Positions 43,101-52,336 of a DNA stretch of 64,000 bases are shown here, piece by piece. Source of the DNA: an uncultured Porticoccus sp. (GTDB lineage Bacteria > Pseudomonadota > Gammaproteobacteria > Pseudomonadales > Porticoccaceae); contig CAMYLT010000002.1 in assembly GCA_947259505.1 (NCBI GenBank), positions 186,001 through 250,000 of the forward strand. Reading direction: 5' to 3'. The position numbers and the translations under genes are program-made. The notes below the pieces were generated by a model. That model did not search any database, was not told the origin of the DNA, and saw only the letters and a program-made list of their open reading frames with translations. Numbering within the stretch: the first letter of the stretch is position 1; the number at the start of each line of letters is the position of its first letter.

Positions 43101-46100
43101 TTAGCTGAGAACTGGCTGCCGAAAGTATTTTTCTGAGAAATCTGCCGAAGACAGCGGCTTACTGAAATAGTAGCCCTGACAGATGTTACAACCGCTTTTT
43201 TGCAAGATTTGATATTGCTCCTCGTTCTCAACCCCTTCGGCCACGGTTTTGAGTCCCATACTTGTGGCGAGAGCGATGATACCCGTTACAATCGCCTGGT
43301 CGTTTTCGTCTTTTTCCAAGTCCTTGATAAACATTCTATCAATTTTCAGCACATCCACCGGGAGTCGCTTCAGGTAATTGAGTGATGAAAAGCCACTGCC
43401 AAAATCGTCGATGGCCAACGTCAAGCCCATTTCTCGCAAGGCGTTCAGCTCCACCTCCAACTCTTCAGGATTTTCCATCAAGGTGCTTTCTGTAATTTCC
43501 AGCTCCAGGGATTTTGGCAAAATTTTGTGCTGTTCCACCAACTGCTGCATTTTGTCTTTAAAGTCACCCAGTTGAATGTCCTTACTGGACAAATTTACTG
43601 CCATTTGGAGGTTATGCCCCTCCGCCTCCCAGCTTTTCAACTGAAGGCAAGCATGGCTCAATACCCACTCACTGATCTGGTTGATTAACCCTGATTCTTC
43701 AGCCATCGGGATAAACATATCAGGTGAAATCACACCATGCCGAGGATGCTGCCAACGGATGAGCGCTTCGGCACCCATCATCTCACCACTCACCAGGTCG
43801 ATTTTTGGCTGGTAGTACAAGACCAGCTCGTCACTCTCAATGGCGTGCCTCAACTCCCGCTCGATTTCCATGCGACGGGCAATCTCGTCCTCCATGCCCT
43901 CCACATAAAAACAGTAACTATTGCGCTTTTCCTTGGCACGGAACATGGCGGAATCAGCGTGCTTCATCAGCGCACTAGTATCTTCGCCATCCTGAGGAAA
44001 GACTGAAATACCGATACTGGTCGTCACGAACATTTTTTGTTGCAGGAATACAAAAGGCTGACCGAGAGCATCGCAAATTTTTCCGGCGATCTTGGACACC
44101 GTCTCAAGCTCAGTAACACCTTCGAGAATCACCGTAAACTCATCTCCTCCCAACCGGGCGATGAAATCCTGGCTTCTGACACAACGTCGAATCCGCTCTG
44201 ATACCGCCTTCAAGAGCAAATCCCCGGCGTCGTGTCCGAGGGTATCATTGATCAATTTGAAGCGGTCCAGGTCCAAAAACAGAATAGCCACCTGCTTTTC
44301 TTCCAGTTGGGCGCGATTCAACATCAGACGCAACTGTTGCATTAGTTGCGTACGGTTGGGCAACCCGGTGAGGGGATCATGGTAGGCTAGTTGCTTAACG
44401 TGTTTTTCAACTTTATTGGCCTGGATTAATCGCGAGACGCGCTGCTTGAGGACCGAAAAGTGGATAGGTTTGGGAATGTAATCAGTGGCACCAGATGCAA
44501 ATGCCTTGACGATGGACTCCTCATCTTCAAGGGCGGTAACCATAAGCACGGGGGTATCGGCGCCGTTGGGTAGCTGCCGTATCCTTTCACATGCGACGAA
44601 TCCATCTACTTCGGGCATCATGGCATCCATCAGCACCAGATCAGGCATATTACGCTGGCACAATGCGATAGCCTGCAAGCCATCGCTCGCCTCTTCAATA
44701 ATGTATTCTTCCGTTTTAAAGACATTCTTGAGCGCCAATCGCATAGAGCGATCATCGTCTACGACCAGAATGTGGTAGTTATTGCCTTTTACCCGCTGGG
44801 ATTCATCGTTCTCGACAATATAATCCTGCAATGCTTTACCGAGACCGACGTAAGCCTCTTTCAACTGTTTATGTAGATTGTCCGCGCCCTCAAGGTCATC
44901 TGTAGCTCCCTTTTCTTCCAGTATCTTGGCGATATCGGTCACTTTACGTGCGCCAAAATTCGAGGCGCTACCCTTGACGGTATGAGCCAGTTCGCGGACT
45001 TTTTTTACATCACCATCCAAAATGGCATGCTGAAGAGACTGCAGATAGACCGGTGTGTCTTCCAGAAAAGCCTCTATCATAGAGACAAGTACTTCACCCA
45101 CACTATTTTTGAGTTCCTGAAGTACAAGTGGGTCAAAACTGCCCCCGAAGATATCTGCATCTTCCTTGACTACATCTGTCATTGTCTCTGTGTCATCAGT
45201 TATCGGCGTCAACTCGCCTTGATCAGCCGGAATCCACTTCAATAGCATTTTTTGCAGTGTTTCAATTCGTAAGGGCTTGGAAAGGAAATCGTCCATTCCA
45301 GCCGCCACACATCTTTCAGCTTCTGTTTGAGTATTGTTAGCCGTCATCGCGATGATCGGTATTCCACTATCGCCTACCCGGCTGTCCTCATACATCCTTA
45401 TCTGCTTGGTCGCATCGTAGCCGTTCATCACCGGCATATAGCAATCCATGAGTACCGCGTCAAAATGTTGCCGAACAACCATCTCAACGGCTACCTTCCC
45501 GTTTTCTGCCAGCTGACATTGGCAACCCATGCGCTCCAGCATCCCAATTGCTACCTGCTGGTTGGCTCGATTGTCATCAACGACTAGCACTTGGCGAGGA
45601 CGAAGATAGAGCTTCTCAATCGTGCGGCCTTTGTCACGCTTAACCTCCAGCACCCCACCCAAAAGGTGCTGTTCCAGACAGGCCTTTAGTTCTCCCGTCT
45701 TCAGCGGTTTATTTAGGTAGGACACTGCTTCAATTTTTTCCGGGCCATCTTTATCCCAAGGATTATTGAGTATTGCGATGAAGCAATTGCGCACTGAACT
45801 CTCATCTCGAACCAGTCTGAGAAAGTCGGGGGCACGCAAGCCTGGCATGTCTTCATCAATCAGCAAAATATCCAGATTGTGGCCTTTGTTTGACAACGCC
45901 CTTATATACTCCAGAGCACTGATGCCCGAATCAATAACATCACAGGCGACCCCCAGATTTTTAAGCTGCTGCGAACCATAGGCGCCCACAATGGCACTGT
46001 TGTCGATCAATAGCGCTTGCTTGCCTGCAAATGCCGTATTCGATGCGGGCAGGAATTCCTGCTTCGCGCCAGCTACAACCCCACTGGGCATGGTAAAAAT

Positions 46101-47573
46101 AAAGGAACAGCCTGTTCCTGTATGACTATCTACCCAAATAGTGCCGCCCATTAGCTCAACAATCTGTCGGCTGATGGCCAATCCCAGGCCTGTACCCTCA
46201 TATTTTTTGGTGCTAGATGAATCGACCTGAGTGAAAGCATCAAAAATACGTCGCTGGTTCTCCTCGGAAATCCCTATCCCCGTATCTCTCACCTCAACCT
46301 GAATCAGTTGGCCCTCAATACTCCCTTCTGCTTCACAACAGGTAACATAAATTGATACTTCGCCTATTTCGGTAAACTTAATGGCATTGCCTACCAAATT
46401 AATGATGACCTGCCTAATACGAGAGGTATCTCCATGGATAACTCTGGGCACACGTTGGTCAATCAAATAGCCGATATCAATTTTTTTCTTGAGCGCTTGG
46501 TTGGCCAACAGGCCAACAACCTCATCCAGCAGTTCGTGGAGGGAGCAATCTTCCCTTTTAATAGTAAGGTTGTTCGAATCAATTTCGGAAAAAGTCAGGA
46601 TTTCGTCAATCAGCTCTAACAACCCTTCACCAGAAGTCTTGGCCGTCTCAACGTATTCAAGCTGTTTTGAACTCAACCCCATGGTCATCAACAGATCGAG
46701 CATACCAAGTACAGCGTTCATGGGCGTGCGGAGTTCATGGGTCACATTGGCTGCAAATTCACCCTTGATACGAGCCGATTCAAGTGCCGCAGACATGGCC
46801 CTCATCAGTTCCTGCTGCCTGCTTTCCAGCGCTTCCATCATCGAATTAAAGGCATGTTGCATCTCAGTGATATCTGCAGGACCACCCAAGTCAGCACGAA
46901 TAATCGAATCACCTTCCTCGGCTCGCTTCATGGTCGTAGCCAGCTTTTCAAGTGGGTTGGTCAGTCGACGTGAGATCCCCAACAGCATGAGTAACAGGAT
47001 AACGGCAACCATCAGGGAAATGAGCAGATTACTCCGCAGGATACTCTGCTCCATAAGGATAGCGGCATCCTTGCCAACCTCCAGATAGATATAACCTAGC
47101 AGTTCTTCATTCTTTGTTTGAGTGGCATCAAACTCATTCCAGATATTATCCTGTGACTCACCTGCAGTAACAGGTGCACTGAATAACCAGCTCTGCTTAT
47201 CCTCCTTAAGCAGTTCGACTTGTTGGGGCCAATTATTTACCTGTATGACCGCGTCGTTACTACTGAATAAAACAGTACCTGTTTCAGTGAGAACAGCCAC
47301 CGATTTAACACCAGGAAAATTCAATGCATTGTCGACCAACTCCTTGGCACTTTCCTTGCTCTGATAGAGCAGTGCCAGCTCTCCCTGTTTAGCAAGAGAA
47401 CCAGCTACCTGTATGCCCTGCTCGATTTGGCGATCGCGAAAAATCTGGCTTGAAATATTGCTGACAGCAATGGACGTTATGAGCGCCATGAACAATATGC
47501 CCACAACAAAAATCAGGCTTAACTGATGCCTGAATTTCATGCTGCTAGCATATTTTTTCGAGGATGGAAGCAT
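43101..47573 (-). CDS. Membrane hybrid kinase with three REC, Hpt, GGDEF and EAL domains
   Basis: Domains in order: membrane segment (about 15-38), periplasmic part (40-176), second membrane segment (177-200), HAMP, HisKA with His279, HATPase (Asn396, DTGIG at 430), receiver 1 (516-637; Asp573 and Lys622 kept, one acidic-pocket residue lost), receiver 2 (660-775; Asp710), Hpt (His864), receiver 3 (934-1050; Asp983), GGDEF (1142-1146) with an inhibitory RxxD site at 1133-1136, and EAL (1269-1271) with DDFGSG at 1389. It thus holds a full phosphorelay plus the motifs to make and break c-di-GMP. The periplasmic part has no recognised sensor fold. The binding-protein gene ends 9 nt ahead of it, which suggests a sensor pair of the TorT-TorS or LuxP-LuxQ kind. 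Confidence 0.93.
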   Translation of the reverse strand: MLPSSKKYASSMKFRHQLSLIFVVGILFMALITSIAVSNISSQIFRDRQIEQGIQVAGSLAKQGELALLYQSKESAKELVDNALNFPGVKSVAVLTETGTVLFSSNDAVIQVNNWPQQVELLKEDKQSWLFSAPVTAGESQDNIWNEFDATQTKNEELLGYIYLEVGKDAAILMEQSILRSNLLISLMVAVILLLMLLGISRRLTNPLEKLATTMKRAEEGDSIIRADLGGPADITEMQHAFNSMMEALESRQQELMRAMSAALESARIKGEFAANVTHELRTPMNAVLGMLDLLMTMGLSSKQLEYVETAKTSGEGLLELIDEILTFSEIDSNNLTIKREDCSLHELLDEVVGLLANQALKKKIDIGYLIDQRVPRVIHGDTSRIRQVIINLVGNAIKFTEIGEVSIYVTCCEAEGSIEGQLIQVEVRDTGIGISEENQRRIFDAFTQVDSSSTKKYEGTGLGLAISRQIVELMGGTIWVDSHTGTGCSFIFTMPSGVVAGAKQEFLPASNTAFAGKQALLIDNSAIVGAYGSQQLKNLGVACDVIDSGISALEYIRALSNKGHNLDILLIDEDMPGLRAPDFLRLVRDESSVRNCFIAILNNPWDKDGPEKIEAVSYLNKPLKTGELKACLEQHLLGGVLEVKRDKGRTIEKLYLRPRQVLVVDDNRANQQVAIGMLERMGCQCQLAENGKVAVEMVVRQHFDAVLMDCYMPVMNGYDATKQIRMYEDSRVGDSGIPIIAMTANNTQTEAERCVAAGMDDFLSKPLRIETLQKMLLKWIPADQGELTPITDDTETMTDVVKEDADIFGGSFDPLVLQELKNSVGEVLVSMIEAFLEDTPVYLQSLQHAILDGDVKKVRELAHTVKGSASNFGARKVTDIAKILEEKGATDDLEGADNLHKQLKEAYVGLGKALQDYIVENDESQRVKGNNYHILVVDDDRSMRLALKNVFKTEEYIIEEASDGLQAIALCQRNMPDLVLMDAMMPEVDGFVACERIRQLPNGADTPVLMVTALEDEESIVKAFASGATDYIPKPIHFSVLKQRVSRLIQANKVEKHVKQLAYHDPLTGLPNRTQLMQQLRLMLNRAQLEEKQVAILFLDLDRFKLINDTLGHDAGDLLLKAVSERIRRCVRSQDFIARLGGDEFTVILEGVTELETVSKIAGKICDALGQPFVFLQQKMFVTTSIGISVFPQDGEDTSALMKHADSAMFRAKEKRNSYCFYVEGMEDEIARRMEIERELRHAIESDELVLYYQPKIDLVSGEMMGAEALIRWQHPRHGVISPDMFIPMAEESGLINQISEWVLSHACLQLKSWEAEGHNLQMAVNLSSKDIQLGDFKDKMQQLVEQHKILPKSLELEITESTLMENPEELEVELNALREMGLTLAIDDFGSGFSSLNYLKRLPVDVLKIDRMFIKDLEKDENDQAIVTGIIALATSMGLKTVAEGVENEEQYQILQKSGCNICQGYYFSKPLSSADFSEKYFRQPVLS

Positions 47574-47582
47574 TATCGGGCC

Positions 47583-48527
47583 TTATCTGGCAGGCAGGAT
47601 AAGATCAACTTTTCCCCTCACGTCATTTGAGAGGGAAATGCCCAAGTGATTTCCAGTACGTTCGTTAACGGCAACAAGAACGTCTCGGAGTGGCTTCATT
47701 TTTGGATCAGCTTCTTTTCTTAAAACCTGATTAGCAATCTCACCCAAGCTTGCCCCCATTTTTTTATTATCAGGGTACACCGCGAACAGCGCACCATGTT
47801 TGACATGCAGTGGGTTTGAAGAGAATACCACCAGATTTTTACTCCAAGCAGCATCAAGTAAAAGTGAAAAAATGGCGCTATTTACATAGGACCCATCCTG
47901 CAGTATCCACACCGCATCTGTGGAATTCGCCTTATCAATCATCTTTGCATAGAGGGAAGCGGCATCTCTAAGATCGGCAGCACGATCAATCATCAGTTGC
48001 ACACCACGACTAGCCAAGTACTCGCTCGCACCTTTTAACTGAACATCCTCACCCTGGGTTTTTTGGACAACGTGCACACGCTTCACGGTTGGCGCCAACA
48101 TCAGCAGTCGATCTAGCACCACTTCCGGATCCGGTATCATCAGGATACCAGGATAGGTATATTGACTATCATTGACAGCACCAAGAACCAGTGGAATTTG
48201 ACTGCCTGTTGCTCTCAAAACATCGAGGCTTCGCTTACCAAGAACCAGCACAACATCGGGGTTTTTAGCGTCGAGTACAGGCTTCGCACTCGTCTTTTCA
48301 TCCAGTGCCAACAAACTGGTATTGCCACCGAACTTTTCTTTGGCGCCCAGAGAAATATCTTCAAACACCTTTGAGAATGGACCCTTAACCTCCGGGTAGA
48401 GCACCATAAGCTCAGCACTCACACTCTCGCTACTGAGGCCCGAAAACATAATGATCACAAATGGCAGCAGCAGCCGCGAGGACATGTGTGCCCAAGTGAT
48501 TTTGTTACCTGAAAAAAATCTATTCAT
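47583..48527 (-). CDS. Periplasmic ABC-type substrate-binding protein
   Basis: A 314-residue protein with a signal sequence (LLLPFVIIMFSGLSSESVSA) and the two-lobed ABC_sub_bind pattern: VVLVLGKRSLDVLRATGSQIPLVLGAVND, later VWILQDGSYVNSAIFSLLLDAAW and VVFSSNPLHVKHGALFAVYPD. No permease or ATPase gene lies nearby, so it more likely presents a ligand to the hybrid kinase than feeds a transporter. ATG at 48527 has AGGA at good spacing. It lies 37 nt past the TonB-receptor gene. Confidence 0.85.
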   Translation of the reverse strand: MNRFFSGNKITWAHMSSRLLLPFVIIMFSGLSSESVSAELMVLYPEVKGPFSKVFEDISLGAKEKFGGNTSLLALDEKTSAKPVLDAKNPDVVLVLGKRSLDVLRATGSQIPLVLGAVNDSQYTYPGILMIPDPEVVLDRLLMLAPTVKRVHVVQKTQGEDVQLKGASEYLASRGVQLMIDRAADLRDAASLYAKMIDKANSTDAVWILQDGSYVNSAIFSLLLDAAWSKNLVVFSSNPLHVKHGALFAVYPDNKKMGASLGEIANQVLRKEADPKMKPLRDVLVAVNERTGNHLGISLSNDVRGKVDLILPAR

Positions 48528-48564
48528 CCTTGTATCCTGCTGAACAGCTTAATGACAGCAATCC

Positions 48565-50706
48565 TTAATATTGGTAACGAATTTCGGCCATGACACTCTG
48601 GCCAGACAATGGCAGATCATCATAAATGAGCGGCCCAAGGTCTGAATTTTGGCTAGGCTCTCTTGCATCTTTATCAAAGAGATTCTTGACAATCAGGGCA
48701 ACATCCACATTTTCCCATATTGACTTGCGCCGTAAGGTCAAATCCACGATGGCATAGTTATCAATGTCAGACCTGGGGTCACCAGTCACCCGGTTGCGGT
48801 CCATCACCCAGTTGGCTTGAACATTCATATGCCAATTCGGGATAAACTGCCAATCAGCCTGGAGATACACTTGCTTTTCAGGCGCATTTCCAGCGTCCGT
48901 ATTTGTGTTTTTATCTTCGGACTTTTGCCATGCCAAATTACCGATTAGTTCTAAGCGTTCTGTAGCCTTCCAGCGTGCTTCAAACTCCAAACCATGCCCT
49001 GTCTGCTCGCCCGCATTCTGCGCTTGGCTACCTCCTGCTGCGGGAACAAACTGGATAATATCTTCCCACTCATAATGATAAACATTCAGATTGAACGAGA
49101 GGTTATATCCAGCCCTGTAATCAAATGCCAATTCATAACTTTTTAGTTCTTCCGGATCCAAGTCTGGATTGCCTTGAAAAACCGGGTTATTTATTGCCCG
49201 CGTTTGGGAAAAAGAGGGCGCTCTAAATGCCTCACCATAGAGTAACTTAGTCGTCAAATTACGGGTGGTTGACCAGACAAGAGCCAAACGCGGATTAACG
49301 GTATCGCCAAAATCTGAATAGTGGTCATAACGCAGACCAGCCGTCAGTTCCCAATCGTTGGCAAAATGCCAGACATCCTGAAGAAATACATAATTATTTT
49401 CACGCTCATCTTCGGTCATAAAGACAAAAGGAGTATCAGTAACTTCTACCACTGGGTCTACTGGCAGAATAAGCCCAAGTGTATAGGGGTTAATGCCGTA
49501 ATTTTTGGATTCCTTCACTTTGTATACATCGCCATAGTAATAACCGGCGCCAAAGCCGACTTCGTGCTTGTCGAACCCCTCATAAAAACTAGAAACATTG
49601 AATCTCGAGTGACGCTCATAAACTTCGGGGCTACCAATTACTCCATCAGGGAAACCACCGGGGAACATTGGAACGATTGAATTGGGGAGAAAAAAAGGTC
49701 CTGTCGACCCCTCAGGGTAAAGAACCAAATTACCCTGCACTTCTTGAGTTGTCTGAAGATAGCTAGCTTGAACCTTCAAGGATAGATTTTCTGTTACTTC
49801 TTTATTTTCATAAGTGAAGTCGGTATTTATTCTCTGGCTTGAAAACCTATTGTCATCAGATAATGCCTGCGCTGCTCCGACACCATCGCCAGCGTTATTC
49901 CGCGATTGAATACCCGCCCTCAAGACAAAGTTTTTGTAGCCAAGTTCTATGCGCCCATCGTAATTTTCACGCTGCATATTGACGGAACCCGGGGCCAGAG
50001 ACGCATTAGTGCCTGTGTAGAGATCCAGAAGAGACTGTGCATCAGATGAGATTTTCTCATCGTAGCCATCCGATTTCTGAGCTTCCAAAATTCCGTAAAA
50101 CCTTATCTCACCAATTGATCCACTTTTGCTAGCCCAATACTCTTTCGTGTTATAGGTGCCGTATCGCACACCAGTTTCAAAATGATCCGTCCCATCTGCC
50201 TCTTTGGTAACTATATTAATGACGCCGGCAAATGCATCAGCTCCATACAAGGCAGATCCAGGGCCGCGAATCACTTCAATTCGTGAAATTGCGTTAACTG
50301 GCATTCCACCCCAAACAACATTCCTGTCTCCATTCAATAGGTTTGTGATGGGTATACCGTTAACCAGCATTAAAACCTGTGGATTAAAGGCCGCATAAAT
50401 TCCACGGAATGTATAAATTGGGTTATAACCGGTGCTATCTCGTGCTACATGTAACCCAGGAATTGTTTCTAAAATCTCATCTATATCCCGCGCGCCCATT
50501 CTCTCAATATCAGCTTTGGTTACAACCGAGGCTACCGCAGGAGCTTTTGCTATGGGCTGAGTAATACCGGTAGCGATACTAATAAATTCTTCGCCGCCAT
50601 ATAACGTCATAAGGTCTATGTCTGTACCTACATCCAAGTCTGACAAGTCGCCCGCAAAGCAATTTGTCACAACAAATAAAGCCAATGTTCCACAATATTT
50701 ATTCAT
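48565..50706 (-). CDS. TonB-dependent outer-membrane receptor
   Basis: The 713-residue protein has a signal peptide, a plug domain (SVVTKADIERMGARDIDEILETIPG; IEVIRGPGSALYGADAFAGVINIVTK) and a beta-barrel ending in an aromatic YQY. The front, DLSDLDVGTDIDLMTLYGGEEF, replaces a classical TonB box and resembles a receptor group whose ligands are mostly unknown. The substrate cannot be read. It starts 2 nt after the citrate-synthase-like gene, with its ribosome binding site inside that gene, so it is part of the operon. Confidence 0.9.
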   Translation of the reverse strand: MNKYCGTLALFVVTNCFAGDLSDLDVGTDIDLMTLYGGEEFISIATGITQPIAKAPAVASVVTKADIERMGARDIDEILETIPGLHVARDSTGYNPIYTFRGIYAAFNPQVLMLVNGIPITNLLNGDRNVVWGGMPVNAISRIEVIRGPGSALYGADAFAGVINIVTKEADGTDHFETGVRYGTYNTKEYWASKSGSIGEIRFYGILEAQKSDGYDEKISSDAQSLLDLYTGTNASLAPGSVNMQRENYDGRIELGYKNFVLRAGIQSRNNAGDGVGAAQALSDDNRFSSQRINTDFTYENKEVTENLSLKVQASYLQTTQEVQGNLVLYPEGSTGPFFLPNSIVPMFPGGFPDGVIGSPEVYERHSRFNVSSFYEGFDKHEVGFGAGYYYGDVYKVKESKNYGINPYTLGLILPVDPVVEVTDTPFVFMTEDERENNYVFLQDVWHFANDWELTAGLRYDHYSDFGDTVNPRLALVWSTTRNLTTKLLYGEAFRAPSFSQTRAINNPVFQGNPDLDPEELKSYELAFDYRAGYNLSFNLNVYHYEWEDIIQFVPAAGGSQAQNAGEQTGHGLEFEARWKATERLELIGNLAWQKSEDKNTNTDAGNAPEKQVYLQADWQFIPNWHMNVQANWVMDRNRVTGDPRSDIDNYAIVDLTLRRKSIWENVDVALIVKNLFDKDAREPSQNSDLGPLIYDDLPLSGQSVMAEIRYQY

Positions 50707-50708
50707 AG

Positions 50709-51515
50709 TTAATCACCCCAAACTCGGCTTTTATCATTACCTTCGAAATTAATACGCGAAACCCTTAGAGGAAAGAATGTCCCCTCCGGCTTTTGTGCAG
50801 CATCAAGAAAACAGGGAAAAACTCCCGCTGTAAAAGTCAATGTCGCCAGATGGTAATGCTGTTCTGGCGTAATGCCTTCATCTGCTAACATCCCAGCTAC
50901 AACACCTGATGCATTCACCCGGTATTTAAATCTTGAGTTGCCTAAATACTCATCAACCCTGAATGCGAGATCGGTAAACCTCCCCTGCCCTGCCCCCATA
51001 GAATGAGCAAACTCCAACAAAGGCTCCACTCTCTCGTCTCGATCAACCAGCGGGCGGCCATAGCCATATATTCCCCGATACTTCTTCAACTCAGATGAAA
51101 CCAGCTCCTCAAAGTCTTGACCTTTATTTAACTCTCGATCGATTCTATAGAGAAAGTCCATTCCGCCTTTTATTGGCTTCAAGCCATATATTGTGGCCTC
51201 AGAAACAGCCAAAGCCCCTGCAGAACCCAAAACCCCAGTAGAGCGGGCTGTTGCCGAAAGTGCAGCAATACGGTTGTTCCACAATCGTGGATCTGGAAAA
51301 CTCGTGCAAATTACCCACATCCCCTCGATAAGCCTAGCGATACGAGGTGAATGACGACCAGTGATACCGAACAGCAGGTATTCCAACCATCTATATTCTT
51401 TTAATTCCGTAAGTACATTTTTTCCTCGAAGAAACACTTTCTCACCGGGAATCCAGCCACCAATTTCAGTTTCCCAGTTATCTTCATATTCTTCTAATTT
51501 ATTGGGGATATTCAT
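50709..51515 (-). CDS. Citrate-synthase-like protein lacking catalytic residues
   Basis: This 268-residue protein aligns by eye with the next gene upstream and with the citrate synthase/citryl-CoA lyase fold. Where the family has DH it has LW (residues 78-79, PRLWNNRIAAL); where GHP/GHR is expected it reads YGYGRPLVDRDERVEPLL; where the Asp is expected it has Asn (YRVNASGVVAGML). All three catalytic positions thus look replaced. It may be a non-catalytic partner of the other paralogue or have a new activity. Its start overlaps the previous stop by 4 nt. Confidence 0.65.
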   Translation of the reverse strand: MNIPNKLEEYEDNWETEIGGWIPGEKVFLRGKNVLTELKEYRWLEYLLFGITGRHSPRIARLIEGMWVICTSFPDPRLWNNRIAALSATARSTGVLGSAGALAVSEATIYGLKPIKGGMDFLYRIDRELNKGQDFEELVSSELKKYRGIYGYGRPLVDRDERVEPLLEFAHSMGAGQGRFTDLAFRVDEYLGNSRFKYRVNASGVVAGMLADEGITPEQHYHLATLTFTAGVFPCFLDAAQKPEGTFFPLRVSRINFEGNDKSRVWGD

Positions 51516-52336
51516 TTCCCCTCCTTCTGCTCTTCCGCACCCGACTTATCAATTAGTTTTAACCCATCCCCAAAAAACGGATATTTCCGCCAGCCCAATT
51601 TTTCCTGCTCCAGGGAATGAACGGCAGCACCAGGCAACCGCAACAAGAGATAAAGAATTTCAGATTGCTCTGGAGACAGTTCCAAAGCCACCATGACGGC
51701 AGCGGCTGCGCCGGACATCGCCAAAGGTAATTCTGCAGCTTCTTCCAATTCCGAGCGGTTCTGCTGCAACCAGATCAAGTTTTCAGCACCGCTTACTTCA
51801 GTAAGATGAGCGAGAGTCTGCAGAACTGGTGCAGGACAACTGACTCCGTTGGGGTCAAAACCAGGTGGGTGTTCCATTGGCATCCAGACATCAGCACGTT
51901 CTTCCACCGGAGGTTCTTTAATCATTGCCTTCCAGGCATCCAGATCCATCCCACACTGATTCCAATACTGAACAGCAGTAAAGACTTCTCTCCCTCCCCC
52001 CAGATTACCAGCACCTACGGATATGGCGGCAATCAGAGCAGATGCATGTGTCGAACCGCCTACCCCTGCACACATCGCTGCGCGAACACTGTGATCCCTG
52101 GGGCCGGGATTTGCCAAAGCAACAGCCAAACCTTCCAGCAATCTTGTCTGGCTGGGAGAAGGGCGTTCCAATTTGAACAAAAGATATAGATATTCGATAT
52201 AGCTAGCTTTGCCTAGCAAGTCGCCATAGACGTCATACCCGGCACAATAGCAAGCGGAAGCAGCGAAGGGGTTGTCCTCCTCCGCTGTTTCGTTCCATAT
52301 CCTTGTGGTAATTTTTTCGATTTTTTTTTCGGTCAT
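51512..52336 (-). CDS. Citryl-CoA lyase/citrate-synthase-like protein
   Basis: A 274-residue protein with the core stretch PRDHSVRAAMCAGVGGSTHASALIAAISVGAGNLGGGREV, matching citryl-CoA lyase and the C-terminal part of ATP-citrate lyase (DH with the catalytic His, here His82). A second His is kept in EHPPGFDPNG, and the terminal LPGAAVHSLEQ resembles the family's GxxAHxxEQ. The third catalytic Asp appears lost (PLAMSGAAAAV). Length suits citryl-CoA lyases. What it cleaves or joins is unknown. It overlaps the ThDP enzyme and its paralogue by 4 nt on each side. Confidence 0.72.
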   Translation of the reverse strand: MTEKKIEKITTRIWNETAEEDNPFAASACYCAGYDVYGDLLGKASYIEYLYLLFKLERPSPSQTRLLEGLAVALANPGPRDHSVRAAMCAGVGGSTHASALIAAISVGAGNLGGGREVFTAVQYWNQCGMDLDAWKAMIKEPPVEERADVWMPMEHPPGFDPNGVSCPAPVLQTLAHLTEVSGAENLIWLQQNRSELEEAAELPLAMSGAAAAVMVALELSPEQSEILYLLLRLPGAAVHSLEQEKLGWRKYPFFGDGLKLIDKSGAEEQKEGK

